Source: Theocolax elegans (Eukaryota; Arthropoda; Insecta; Hymenoptera; Cerocephalidae). Taken from it: DNA of 64,000 nt. The DNA lies in assembly GCA_026168455.1 (NCBI GenBank), contig CM047430.1, positions 2,123,473-2,187,472 of the forward strand. The letters run 5' to 3'. A program made the translations under genes and the position numbers. This document shows, one piece after another, positions 33,691 to 44,776 of this stretch (position 1 is its first letter; each line of letters opens with the position of its first letter). Below the pieces are notes generated by a model. It ran no database searches and had not been told where the DNA came from. It was given only the letters and a program-made list of their open reading frames with translations.

Positions 33691-34241
33691 TATAAAAACT
33701 TTGTAATATTTTATGTGCATGATCCTATATGAATTGATAAAATGTAATTAGACGTACATTCGTAATTGATTATAAGATTGTATAGAATAAAATTTTTTAT
33801 TTATTTATTATTCAGTATAAAAAATGGTAAACTCTTTGTTAATCTTATTAGTATAGAAACATATAGGTAAATTATTTAAAATAAATTTCAATATGATATA
33901 TCCCATAAAATTTTATAAAATATTTTATTTATTCAGTTTCTCCAGATAAATTTTATAAAATCTTATAGAATTTTTATTTCAACGTTTTTCCATTTTTAAC
34001 GATTGTGCCGTTTCTTATAAAATCTTATAGAAAAAATAATTCACATAGAAACTTATAAACATTGTATTAGATTTAGCATATAAAATTTTATAAAAATATT
34101 AAATCTCTATACGAAGTAACTGATAACTTTTTATAAATCATATTTTGTATAATTTTTTATAGGATATCTAGGGTGCAGATACCACATAAAATATTATTGA
34201 ATATTTTTTTTATAAGTTTTTATGGGGCTTTTTCAACCGGG

Positions 34242-34566
34242 CAGTTGTAAGAGCTCTACTTGCTGTAATCAATAAATATGATTTACACGCTCGACAACTA
34301 GACGTAAAGACTGCTTTCTTGAATGGAATTTTGGATGAAGAAATTTATATGGAAATTCCAGATGGAGTAAATGTAGACAAACATACAAAACAAACAAAAG
34401 TATGTAAATTAGAAAAAGCTTTATATGGTTTAAAAATAAGCTCGAAAAAGTGGTATGAACGATTTACAAAAGAAATGAGCAAACTGGAATTGCAAAGTGA
34501 TTTACACGAACCTTGTCTTTTTACATGGAGGAAAGAAGCACAAATGGTTGTCGTATTACTTTACGT
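34242..34566 (+). pseudogene. copia reverse transcriptase fragment
   Basis: Reads VVRALLAVINKYDLHARQLD then VKTAFLNGILDEEIYMEIP, KVCKLEKALYGLK and LHEPCLFTWR, all copia RT signatures, and stops at VVVLLYV exactly where the YVDD active site should continue; the sequence switches to minisatellite. The left end coincides with the terminus of the 8.1-kb element. It is the same strand as the copia LTR at 25748, so they are probably one copia copy missing gag, protease and integrase. Confidence 0.85.
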
Positions 34567-34690
34567 AAGTAGATATGGGGTGGTATAGCGAGACTGTCTG
34601 TTCCCCCTCTCCCCTCCCCCCTCCCCTACCCCCACTCTTCCCCCAGCTACTCGTGGCGTTGGGGTAGTATAGCGAGACTGATCTATTTTT

Positions 34691-34749
<59 letters not shown>

Positions 34750-35425
34750 TCGCTCCCCCCCCCCCCCACCCCGCACCTCTGAACATTGGGTCTGCTCTCT
34801 GGGGCGGTATAGCGTGTTCTCGGACCTCTCTCTCGCACTAGTGGGGTATACGTCATCTCTCGGATCTCTCTCTCGCACGCACACGCTCTACGTAACCGCT
34901 CGGACCTCTCTCTCGCACTCACACAGTTTACACTACCTCTCGGAGCATTAGGCCCGCTCATTGGGCTGGTATAGCGTGATTCTCGGACCTCTCTCTCGCA
35001 CTTACGGGTCACGCGTCTACCACTCTGACCTCTCTCTCGCACTCGTGCAGTATACGTCACCGCTCGGACCTCTCTCTCGGACTCACGTTGTCTACGCCAC
35101 CGCTCGGACCTCTCTCTCGCACTCGCACAGTTTACACTACCTCTCGGAGCATTAGGCCCGCTCATAGGGCTGGTATAGCGTGATTCTCGGACCTCTCTCT
35201 CGCACATACGGGTCACGCGTCTACCACTCTGACCTCTCTCTCGCACTCGTGCAGTATACGTCACCGCTCGGACCTCTCTCTCGCACTTACACAGTATACG
35301 TAACCGCTCGGTCCTCTCTCTCGCACCCGTGTAGTATACGTCACCGCTCGGACCTCTCTCTCTCTCGCACCCGTGCAGTATACGTCACCGCTCGGACCTC
35401 TCTCTCTCTCTCTCTTGCACTGACA
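34567..35425. repeat. GGACCTCTCTCTCGCAC minisatellite with 204-bp higher-order unit
   Basis: Basic units of about 41 bases (CGCTCGGACCTCTCTCTCGC AC.. AGTATACGTCAC) are organised in a 204-base higher-order repeat: GGAGCATTAGGCCCGCTCAT at 34942 recurs at 35146 with the same sequence order following. A CT microsatellite (34693-34748) and poly-C runs are embedded. The long ORFs on both strands here are repeat artefacts. Confidence 0.9.
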
Positions 35426-35628
35426 TCGTCTTTACTTTCTTGTTATATATTATGTTGTATAAAGGAAGAGGTATAAGATTAGGTATAGAATAAATTAATA
35501 GTGATTGAATATATAACATATTTTATTTAGTTTTGAAAAAGGTTTATATTTATAAAAATATTAAAAATATATAAATATAATATATAATAATAATATATAA
35601 TTTATATTTTATTTCTATATAAATATAA

Positions 35629-36655
35629 TTAAAGTGGTCGTAGTAGCTTCCTGTTTTTTAATTGGTGTACCTGCTCGTTATCTATTTTTCTCTTTAATAT
35701 ATCTCTAGGTATTAATTTAGTAAAATTTTCATCCCCATATGGTACATTCAACATTTTATAGTCATCCGTACCCGTGACAGTCTTTTCGGCGTATTGGCAA
35801 CCCTTTAATCGCCAAGCAGCTGCCAAAGTGTTCTCAACTAACGGTTTTTTAAACAAGTCACTAGCGTGAAGAGACATACTGAAAAAAAAAGATTAATATT
35901 ATGATTATTATTATTATTTATATTTGTTTTATATAATAGAGGAAAATTTTTACTTACTATCCATTTAATAAACCTTGCAATTTTGTAAGCTCGTAACACA
36001 GTTTGAAAGCTTCTTTTTTCGTCGGATGTTTTTTAGCTTTATAATTTTTGTTTGGTTCATGAATATGTCTAATATTTCTAAAAAACTCATCCCCATCCAT
36101 GGAAAAAGCTGGTATTTCCATTAAACTATTATTCGCGGTGAGGATTAACATTGCCCAATGAAAATACCTGTGTAAAAATACGGCCGGTTTGTGTGTGTCG
36201 TTAATACATTTGTCTAATTGGGACATACACGTAGTAATGTCCCGAGCCAACGTTGCTACTTTATTTAATTTGTCGTGCGCGCTCAATGTATCCTCATTTT
36301 GTCTTGTAAACAATGTACTGCGTTTTGTTTTTATCGCAGTCATTTTTTTATAACTTATCCTCTTATTTTCCACTGATGAATTATTTTCTTTATTACACTC
36401 AGTTGTATTATCTGCAGTCACATCGCTTTCGGAGAGCTTTTCAACTATATCATCAAGATATTCCTCCACTTCGTCTGAGGTATATCCATACAGGACATCG
36501 CATTTTAAATTATCAAAATTAAAATCACTTGCACCGAGTACGGTTATTTGCTCGCCATCGGGTAAAGTTGATGATGGTAATGGATTTTCACTTATTGGTA
36601 CGTCGAACACATTAAATAATTCATCTAACAAACTGTCGATATTAACACCTTCCAT
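35629..36655 (-). CDS. intact-looking two-exon gene, unknown function
   Basis: Exon 1 runs 36655-35958 (232 codons plus two bases) from MEGVNIDSLLDELFNVFD; the donor is ATA|GTAAGT. Exon 2 (35878-35629) follows TTTTTTTTTCAG and completes the split codon as Tyr, giving a predicted 315-residue protein. The N-terminal third is acidic (DEVEEYLDDIVEKLSE), a basic linker follows (KKMTAIKTKRS), then a helical region (LARDITTCMSQLDKCI, FLHRYFHWAMLILTANN) and a C-terminal part with LAAAWRLKGCQYAEK. No signal peptide or clear membrane segment. No frameshift or stop interrupts it, which is exceptional here. It could be a host gene or the accessory gene of a transposon or virus-like element; I recognise no family. 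Confidence 0.7.
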
Positions 36656-36796
36656 TTTATTTATTTGTATTAAAATAATAATACGCTACTTATGCACACA
36701 CCAAACGTTATTATTATTTTACGAAAATAATTAATTATGTCGGTAATTAATTAAATATTAACATTACTTTTTATACGAGTATATACTAAAACAAGC

Positions 36797-36896
36797 NNNN
36801 NNNNNNNNNNNNNNNNNNNNNNNNNNNNNNNNNNNNNNNNNNNNNNNNNNNNNNNNNNNNNNNNNNNNNNNNNNNNNNNNNNNNNNNNNNNNNNNN
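36797..36896. other. assembly gap of 100 N
   Basis: Exactly 100 N, the usual placeholder for a gap of unknown size, so sequence order across it is a scaffolding inference. The minus-strand ORF spanning it is meaningless. Confidence 0.99.
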
Positions 36897-37630
36897 CTGA
36901 AAAATTCTTTGAAAAAATGACTCCTGCATAAAAATTGAAACCATTTTAATATTTAATTTTATTATATTATGCCATAAATTACTACAAAAAATCACGTGTT
37001 GCACCGAATTTTTTAGAATTCACAAAGATTTCTATAATATACTGATATATATGTATAAAATGATTAATGATATTAATAAAATTATCAATTGTTTATGAAT
37101 AACAAGATCAGAAAACCAAATACATTACTTGCAGGATTCGAATCTTGGATTCATAAGAACCGGATTTCGGATTCGTAAGAACCGGATCTCAGATCCGCCA
37201 GATTCGGATATTTCGGATCTATCCGAGTTCCGAGTATCCGAATCTTAAATTTTTCAAAGGTTTGGATTCAATTGGCAGCCCTAATACATACTAAATTGTA
37301 GTATTTAGTAACTACTTATTAAAATTTTGGATTATTTTAAACGGGTCTAAATAGAACTTCACCTCCTAAAATTAATTTATTTAATGACGAAGGATCATCA
37401 AAATTTTTTCTCTAGAAAGACAAAAAATTCACAAAAATTAACATGGTAATTCCCATTTAAATTCTAAAAAAATTTCGTGTTTCTTTAAATTATCATAACT
37501 TTTTACAGAATTGAAGACCATAAAAATGCTACAGATCATTTGAAAGGAATTGCTCCAAGCTTTCTTTTAGACTTTCGGATAACAAAATCAATTGTGTCGC
37601 ACTTACACTATTTTTATGTTGAATATTGAC
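36897..37630. other. AT-rich repeats, no gene
   Basis: Contains a block of GGATTCG/CGGATCTnnGATCCG words (37137-37250) and a segment at 37290-37400 that matches, inverted, 45130-45245 (CTCCTAAAATTAATT..., GACGAAGGATCATC). Confidence 0.6.
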
Positions 37631-37960
37631 ATGTAGTTTATGTAACATTAACATTGAGATTAGAAATTCTAACCCAGAAGGATAAATTCGAGACATAATT
37701 AGCAACGAATGTTATATATAATGTTTTATAGTAAAAGTTGATATATTTTGAGTTAAATAGCGGTAAACCCAGCTGGTATTGAAAAAAACTAGAAAAAATT
37801 CCCTTTTTGAGGTTAGAATAACTTTTGAGCAAATAGATTCCAGTACCTAAACATTTTTTTCTGTATTCTGAAAAACATTTGCAATGTGTACCCAAAATTG
37901 GTGCATTTTAAAATGCTGATCGGACCACTTCACGTGGAATACCCCATATATATGTATATA
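37631..37960. repeat. diverged member of the CACTTGACGTGAAATA repeat family
   Basis: Ends GACCACTTCACGTGGAATAC followed by a TATA microsatellite, like the endings of 39640-40155 and 46453-46975, with recognisable TTAGAATAACTTTTGAGCAA before it. Confidence 0.55.
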
Positions 37961-38329
37961 TATATATAGATATATGTTATATACATATATATAAAAGTGT
38001 GTGTGTGTTTGCGCGAGCGTGCGTGTGTGTGTGTGAGTGTGTGCCTGTGTGCGTTTTTTTTTCCGAAGAGGTGGAGAAATGCTTAATGCACCATGACTGG
38101 AGCCCTGCGACACTCCCCGTGTGTGGGACTCTCCTACCGAAGGATGTCGATAGGCATACCCACTAAAACTCCACCTCTTTTCTTACCATTATTCCCCCGC
38201 GGGAGCAGCCGCAAGGCATTACTTCGCGGGGGAGGCAACGGCTAGAGTAGCCCACTACTGCTGCCATCGCAACTCTTCTCTCCTCTTCTCTTCTGATGAG
38301 ACCCAGCCTGTCCACTACGGACGTACAGA

Positions 38330-39590
38330 GTGTCAATACCGCGTTCCATACCTCCTGGGAGTCAGTGCGTTCGCGAGATGGTGTTTGAACGACAGCCGCG
38401 CGTCTAGTGTGACCTCTAAATACTTCAACGTTTTCACCGACCGTATCCGTTCTTTACCTACCGTGAAGGTGGCGGTCCTCTCTTTTTTTGTTCGAGAGAT
38501 GCGCACCGCCTCCGTTTTTTCCGCCGCCAGACTAAGTCCGTGGTCTCTCAACCAAGTGGCGACCACTTCTATAGAGACGTCTCCGAGATATTCGATATCT
38601 TCGACACTCTTTGCGACCACCACTAGCGCCACGTCGTCCATGAAAGCCACCATCGAGATACCCTCCGGAAGTTGCTGCCTAAGCAGGCCGTCATAGACAG
38701 CATTCCTGAGTAGGGGCCCAATGACCGAACCCTGCGGCACGCCTCCCGTCATGTTGTGGGAGTGCACACCGTCGTCGGTGTCGTAGAGCAGAGTACGGTC
38801 AGTCAGGTAACTCGAGGTGTGATAGAGTGGCACTTGGAAGTGTTGCAGGGACAGCATGATGTCGTCCCATCTGGCAGAGTTGAAGGCATTCCGGATGTCC
38901 AAGGTGATGATGGCACACATCCGCCTTGCCCTCCGACCAGCATTGATGGCGTTTGTGGCTATACCAACAACTCTGCCTACAGCGTCCATGGTCGATCGAC
39001 CCTTTCGGAAGCCGAACTGGTTGTCGGAGAGGTTTTCGGTCCGACCGATGGCCGCTGCGAGCATGACGCAGATCACCCGCTCCAGAAGCTTCCCAACTAT
39101 ATCCAGTAGACAGAGCGAGCGGTAAGATGATGGCTCCTCCGGGGGTTTCTTTCCCTTCGGTAGGAGTACCAGCCTCTGCGTCTTCCAATGGGTCGGGAAG
39201 CAACCTTCTCTTAGGCATGCGTTGAATGCGTCCAAGAACAAGCCCGGAGCACTCATCGCCGCTGTCTTGACGGCCAGGCCAGGTATTCCGTCAGGCCCTG
39301 GGACTTTACGTACGGAAATACCTTTAGCGGCCATCCTCAGTTCGGCTTCACTAATGTCTGGCGACTCGGCTGCACCAATGGTGGCCATCAGGCCCGTCTC
39401 TGCTGCCCTTTTCCGATGTTCTGGAAACAGGTGGCGGACTACTCCGTCCAGAAAAACAACAGCGCCCCCGGGGTTGATCTTATTCATAACCGTTGTATAC
39501 GGTCTGCCCCAGGGGTCGTGGAGTGCGCGACCACGCGCGTTGGTCTTGGCGCTGCCCCAGTCCGTCGCCCATGCATTGAAGTTCCCTGTG
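38330..39590 (-). pseudogene. R1-clade LINE fragment: end of endonuclease joined to reverse transcriptase
   Basis: Minus strand from 39590: a piece of an AP-type endonuclease (GNFNAWATDWGSAKTNARGR), a short deletion, then a 384-codon RT frame (39487-38333) with KVPGPDGIPGLAVK, SYRSLCLLDIVGKLLE, NQFGFRKGRSTMDA, TGGVPQGSVIGPLL and the active site as FMDD instead of the usual FADD/YADD. The thumb region ends at a frame break, and the C-terminal Cys-His domain is missing. The order and motifs are those of R1-clade non-LTR elements. Truncated at both ends; dead. Confidence 0.85.
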
Positions 39591-39639
39591 TGTGTGCGTG
39601 TTCGTGTGCGTGCGTAAGTGTGTGTGTGTGTATGTGTTA

Positions 39640-40155
39640 TGCCCTAAAATACATGAAAATTAGTGATTTATGATGTTTATGAGGCATTTATGGTGTTTAT
39701 GAGGCTTACAACAGCGGTCTTGGCCAATAAGCTAACCACCGCCATTCGAAAGCTCCCGAAAAATGTGATCTTTTAAACAGTGTTAGATCGAAATCGAATG
39801 TGGCGTTGTCGCCATTTTGATATTCAATGTTTCTGGGTGTTCTATTTCTTCGAGATTTTAAAATTAAGAATTGTAACCCAGGTAGATAAGTTCCAAAGAT
39901 TATTTTGAACAAAAGTTGTTTATAATTTTTTTTCAAAAAAATCAATAGATTTTGAGATAAATGGCTTTGAAAATAGCAATTTTTCTAAACAATTGAAAAA
40001 TTTCCATTTATCATGGTGGAATAACTCTTAGGCAAATTATTTTTAACACTTAAAATTTGTTTTCTATCTTCTGGAAGATATTTTCAGCCTGTTCTCAAAT
40101 TTTGGAGCGATTTAAAATTTTCATCGTACCACTTGACGTGAAATAGTGCATATAT
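39640..40155. repeat. dispersed repeat, ends CACTTGACGTGAAATAG
   Basis: Over about 500 bases matches 46453-46975 in the same orientation (ACGTGAAAATTAGTGATTT, GGTGTTAGATCGAAATCG, CCATTTTGATATTCAAT, GGGTGTTCTAT, CAATAGATTTTGAGATAAAT). Both end in a TATATA run. No coding capacity. Confidence 0.85.
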
Positions 40156-40268
40156 ATTGTCACGTCGCACTGGGGATCAGGGTGCGGGTGATCAAATTAG
40201 AGTTAAATTCACTTATTCGTAGGAATTTATTGTTGTAACATCGGGTGCCAGTCGTGTACGTTCCGAAG

Positions 40269-41896
40269 CAGGGTTGCAAAAATTGTAATTACGAGAAAAT
40301 TTAATTAGTAATTACTTTTTGGCTTAATAATTAAACTCCATATTAATTCGAAATTACTTTTGTACTGAGTAATTAAACTTTATTTTAATTCTTAATTACT
40401 TATGTACTGAGTAATTAAACTTTATTTAAAATATTAATTACTTTTGTACTGAGTAATTAAACTTTATTTTAATTCTTAATTACTTATGTACTGAGTAATT
40501 AAACTTTATTTTAATTATTAATTACTTTTGTACTTAGTAATTAAACTTTTTTTTTATTAATAATTACTTTGGGACTTACAAGGGAAGTACATGATTCCGG
40601 GAAACGGATCTCATCCTAACTTTGGTATGTCTTTTATAATATAAAAATATGAAGAAAGCCAAGTTATCTCTTGCCAATGGCCACTTTTACGGAAGTTATT
40701 CGACATCCAATAATAATAGCAGTAAAATTTACTTCCAATTCAATCGCTTATAACTCGGAAACAAATAAAGATAAACAATCGAACCAAAAACCAGATGAAA
40801 GTTGAGTTCAAGTAGATATGGTTTGAAAAAAAAGAAGCTCAAATTGCTTAATTTGAAGCAAAGTTATGAAGAAAATAAAAAATTGAAGAAATTTTAACCA
40901 AAATTTAATATGAAAAATTTATTGTTTCTTTTGGCCTAATAATCTTCAATTTCTTATTTTCTTCATAACTTTGCTTCAAATTAAGCAATTTGAGCTTCTT
41001 TTTTTTCAAACCATATCTACTTGAACTCAACTTTTTTCTGGTTTTTAGTTTGATTGTTTATCTTTATTTGTTTCCGAGTTATAAGCGATTGAATTGGAAG
41101 TAAATTTTACTGCTATTATTATTGGATGTCGAATAACTTCCGTAAAAGTGGCCATTGGCAAGAGATAACTTGGCTTTCTTCATATTTTTATATTATAAAA
41201 GACATACCAAAGTTAGGATGAGATCCGTTTCCCGGAGGACATGTACTTCCCTTGTTAGTAATTAAACTTTTTTTTAATTAATAATTACTTTTTGACTGAG
41301 TACATAAACTATTTTTTAATTAATAAATACTTTAGGACTGAGTAATTAAACCTTATTTAAATTAATAAATACATTTGAAATAAACTGTCCAGAAGCGTGG
41401 CAATCGAAAAAAGCCTCACTACTGGAGCGGATGATGGTAAAGCAGTATTAAATTTTAAGAATTACTCAAAAACTGATGGGTAATCCTTACTTAGTGCAAA
41501 AGTAATTATTAATTAAAAAAAAGTTTAATTACTAAGTACAAAAGTAATTAATAATTAAAATAAAGTTTAATTACTCAGTACACAAGTAATTATTAATTAA
41601 AAAAAAGTTTAATTATTCAGTACAAAAGTAATTATTAATTAAAAAAAAGTTTAATTACTCTGTCCCAAAGTAATTATTAATTAAAAAAAAGTTTAATTAC
41701 TCAGTATAAAAGTAATTAAGAATTAAAAAAAGGTTTAATTACTCAGTACAAAAGTAATTATTAATTAAAAAAAAGTTTAATTACTCAGTATAAAAGTAAT
41801 TAGGAATTAAAAAAAAGTTTAATTACTCAGTACAAAAGTAATTACTAATTAATGTAGGTATTGAATTAGAAAAGTAATTAAATATTTGCAACCATG
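40269..41896. mobile_element. hAT-type non-autonomous element built of 42-bp repeats
   Basis: Termini CAGGGTTGCAAAAA and TTTGCAACCATG, flanked by TTCCGAAG / TTCCGATG (40261-40268 and 41897-41904), an 8-bp target duplication with one mismatch. The inside consists of arrays of a 42-base unit (GTACTGAGTAATTAAACTTT ATTTTAATTCTTAATTACTT AT) on the left and the inverted unit on the right, plus unique sequence at 41380-41500. A second fold-back element is nested at 40578-41255. Confidence 0.85.
40578..41255. mobile_element. fold-back element (ACAAGGGAAGTACATG family)
   Basis: 678 bases, nearly perfect palindrome with arms of about 315-330 bases; termini ACAAGGGAAGTACATG / CATGTACTTCCCTTGT. Inserted in the left 42-bp repeat array. 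A half copy is at 5518-6095. Confidence 0.9.
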
Positions 41897-43022
41897 TTCC
41901 GATGTAATTATAGCGATTCGTTACTCGCTTAAAAAACGCTCAGTCGGATACACGTGATTATCTCCACGAATAGTCGAAATGGATATAGCGAACGGCACGG
42001 CTGTAACACGCGTTTCGTAAGCCGGCTACTTCGCGCGCAAAGGGGGGGGGAGGGGAGAAGCTGAGGTACACTAATTTACGCGGCGAGCAGGCTATCGTAC
42101 AGGGAAGAAGCTAGGATACCCGAGAGTTCACGACACACACACAGGCAAGGAAAACGGCTATGAAATTTGGCACTAGGTCGCACAAACCTTTGGCGATGCT
42201 GGCACACGTGCGGCACACATACTTCGCTATGCTCTTTCTCTCAATTACTCTCTCGCTGACGTCACGTCGGTACGTTAATCGGTCTTTCCGAATCGGCGGT
42301 CGGACGAGCTCTGCGCTCTCGTCGTCGTCGACGCGAGAGAGTCGCTGCGCGCATGCGCCGTGATCACTTCGTGCGTACGCGGCCTTATGCCGCGTGCGGC
42401 TAAACGAAGATGTCCGCCACGCACGAACGTAAACAACGACGGCGAGTTGGTGGCGACGACGACGTCGCTGTTCGGCCTTCTTCGTGGTGTTCTTGGCTGC
42501 CTCCTTCTTCTCTATTACGATCACTGGCTCGAGGACTCGGGAATGCAGTACAGCGAGTTTACCTGGGTGAGTTATAAACCGTACGGCTACTCGGTTTATA
42601 TGTTGTTGTATTACCTAACCTCTCCTCTGCACCCATCCTATACACAGCTGTTCACTGCTGTGTGATACTGTCCCCTTCCTTTGTAAGGTGCACACTGTAA
42701 GCAGTAATCTTACAGGTTTATTTGCTGAATTGGATGGCTGCTGTGGGAGGCGATTGGCTACGCTGCTTCTCCAGGTGTGATGTAAAGGACTTCTCCTCAC
42801 CACTTCCTGGCATTACTTGGACTTCAGGCTTTCTCTGAATCTTCTTAGAGACTCCTGAGCTGTTGCTTCTGTGCTCGGTGATGCAGCTTCCCTGTGTGTG
42901 TGTAGGCTGGTAGGGTTCGGTGAGGCTTAGCTAGGGTTTGGTAAGGCTTAGGTAGGGTTCGGTATGGACTTCAGTGGGCTACGAGCTCGCTTAACTTGAC
43001 ATGCATTAAATGCATTGTCACA

Positions 43023-43039
43023 CTCCCCCCCCCCCCTTT
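43023..43039 (-). promoter_or_regulatory. polypurine tract
   Basis: On the minus strand TAAAGGGGGGGGGGGGAG directly precedes the LTR start TGTGACA, the expected position of the plus-strand primer. Confidence 0.7.
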
Positions 43040-43829
43040 ACCAAACTGAAGTTACGCGGAGACGTAACTGATCTAAAAGATAGTACAATTGTTATCTATT
43101 AAATGATAATTGTATTTAGGTGCGCTAGAATGGTGGGTGGAGTACGCAAGTGGCAATAAAAGAATAAAAAAAAATAAAATTTTGAATAACGCTCTTGATA
43201 AATAGCTCGTGCTATTTATCTCGGTGTTTTTGTGTATGCTGCTTGGCTGGAAATGGCTGTGTTAAGTGCACGCTGTGTGTAATAATAATAATAATAATAC
43301 AAAATTGCTTAATTGTAATAAATTAATTTAACGACGACTGGCTTACCCTTACAAGTAAAAGAGAAGAAAAAAAAATTTTCGCAGTGAGAGCTCTTGCGCG
43401 ATCACGAATCTTTCATACTTGTATACTTACATCTAGATCTATACTCATACTTGAATATCCATTTTATATACAAGATAATAATAAAAGAAAATTAATAAAA
43501 TAATTTGTAATAAGATCAGTGCATACCTGTTTGCCTTATAGTTTCTTTTGCGAATTATGCTGTTTATGCGATTCTTCCTTGTTGCTTATTTACAATGCCT
43601 CATTCTTTGGCAGTAATAATAATAAGTTTTAGGAAAGAGAAAAAAAAAACTTGCTATATTTTTGCATTTATCCATTCTTGGCTGAGAAGGAAAGAGAAAA
43701 GGATAAAAAAAAAATTTACGATGGAATTGCTTGCGATTGGGGTAAGATTAAAAAAAAACAAATGTTAGGCTTATTATTTATTTCACTTCTGTACAGGAAG
43801 GGTGGCGATAGGAGAAGAAAAAAAAATTT
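43040..43829. other. non-coding internal region of the retroelement
   Basis: AT-rich, several A and AAT runs (ATAATAATAATAATA at 43280). No ORF with a recognisable domain. Confidence 0.5.
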
Positions 43830-44776
43830 TCATTTGGGTGCTCCTTGGTTGCCACGCCGGTAATCTTGGAGTGCCTTATACCCGTCTTTGCACCTCGGGC
43901 AGGTTCGGGTCATTACCCCCTTGTCTCCGCAATTGCGGCAGAAAACAGTGGGCACCGAGGAACACTGTTTCCAGCTGTGCCCTCTTCCACCGCAATTCCA
44001 ACAGAAGGGTCGGCACTCTTCTGGCGGTGGGCGACGGATAAGCCTGAAATCACGGGGACGCTCTTCTTGCTGGCTTGGTGAGGTCTTGGGTGTGTAAGGG
44101 AGATTTAGAAGGGAGGGAATGGTGTTTGGCTGGGGGCTGGGCATGGACATTAATGGCTGGGGGGTGGGAGTAGCTGTTGGTGGTGGCGGGAAGGGTTTGG
44201 AGGCTGTGGGGTATTTGGCTGCTTGGATTGTGGAAATGTCGGGAATTAGTGGGGCTTTGGGAAGGATGCTGACGGGGACGTGGATATAGGTATAAAGGAT
44301 TGTATTGGGGTCATATATAGGGCGGGTGATGAATGGCTGAGGAGGGAAGGAAAAATCAAACATGGGTGGGTAAATGGTGGGAATTGGAGGGGAATTGGAG
44401 ATGACTGGGGTGCTTACGGGAGAACTGGCTGGGGTGTTTGTGGGAGAGTTGGCTGGGGTGGTAGTGGGAGAGTTGGCTGGGGTGGTTTGGCTGGCCGGTG
44501 CTGCTATGGGAGGAATTGTGGATCCTCGCACAAGTGGCGTCCTCCTCGAATACAGCCACGCTTCCCCGGGCACGGTGTTCGGCCCTTCGGGGTTTCTGCT
44601 TCCGCTTTGCTGCTGGTGTTAGTGCGTGGCGGAGTGGGTGGTTGGCTCAAATCGAGTTTGGCCAAGACCTGGTCCAGGTCTTCCCCTATTGGGCAGGTGT
44701 TGGTTTTGGGCTGGATATACCGACCTCTGCCTCGTCCTCTGCTCCGCACTGATGCAGCTTCTCCTGCTGTATTCAT
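43830..44776 (-). pseudogene. gag-like protein with Pro-rich region and two zinc knuckles
   Basis: Two overlapping minus-strand frames. The first (44776-44504) starts MNTAGEAASVRSRGRGRGR and has a SQPPTPPRTNTSS segment; the second (44573-43830) continues with a 150-residue Pro/Thr/Ser-rich stretch and ends with a zinc knuckle CWNCGGRGHSWKQC and a second, degenerate one CRNCGDKGVMTRTC. The knuckles are nucleocapsid-type (CX2CX4HX4C); the second lacks the His. A frameshift near 44540 breaks the ORF. No pol follows before the LTR, so the parent is a gag-only or deleted retroelement. Confidence 0.65.

Larger units (their letters stand above)
26105..34241. mobile_element. 8.1-kb element with 21-bp perfect terminal inverted repeats, superfamily unknown
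   Basis: The left end CCCGGTTGAAAAAGCCCC (continuing ATA) is matched exactly, inverted, at 34221-34241. Inside both ends are hundreds of bases full of CTTATAGAA / TTCTATAAG words, and AGGGTGCAGATACCACATAA occurs once near each end in the same orientation (26650, 34171). The middle holds a GC-richer promoter-like stretch (28775-28960), splice-site-bounded plus-strand exons and an acidic-repeat last exon. No transposase catalytic motif was recognised. It splits a copia element: LTR and primer-binding site lie on the left, copia RT on the right. No target duplication is visible. Confidence 0.7.
40158..43022 (-). mobile_element. 3' LTR of a minus-strand retroelement, with nested insertions
   Basis: Minus strand starts TGTGACAATGCATT next to a purine tract and ends GTGCGACGTGACA. 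Removing the hAT-type insertion at 40269-41896 and its 8-bp duplication leaves about 1.2 kb of LTR. The 5' LTR was not found; the internal part to the right stops around 44910. Confidence 0.6.

Noticed and set aside
34556..35476. Long ORFs on both strands (Arg/Glu-rich and Ser/Leu-rich)
   Set aside because: They are translations of the CT-rich minisatellite; unit length keeps frames open.
36786..37004. Minus-strand ORF spanning the N gap
   Set aside because: Half of it is undefined sequence.
42111..42665. GC-rich overlapping ORFs, up to 137 codons
   Set aside because: Inside an LTR; both strands equally open, no motifs.
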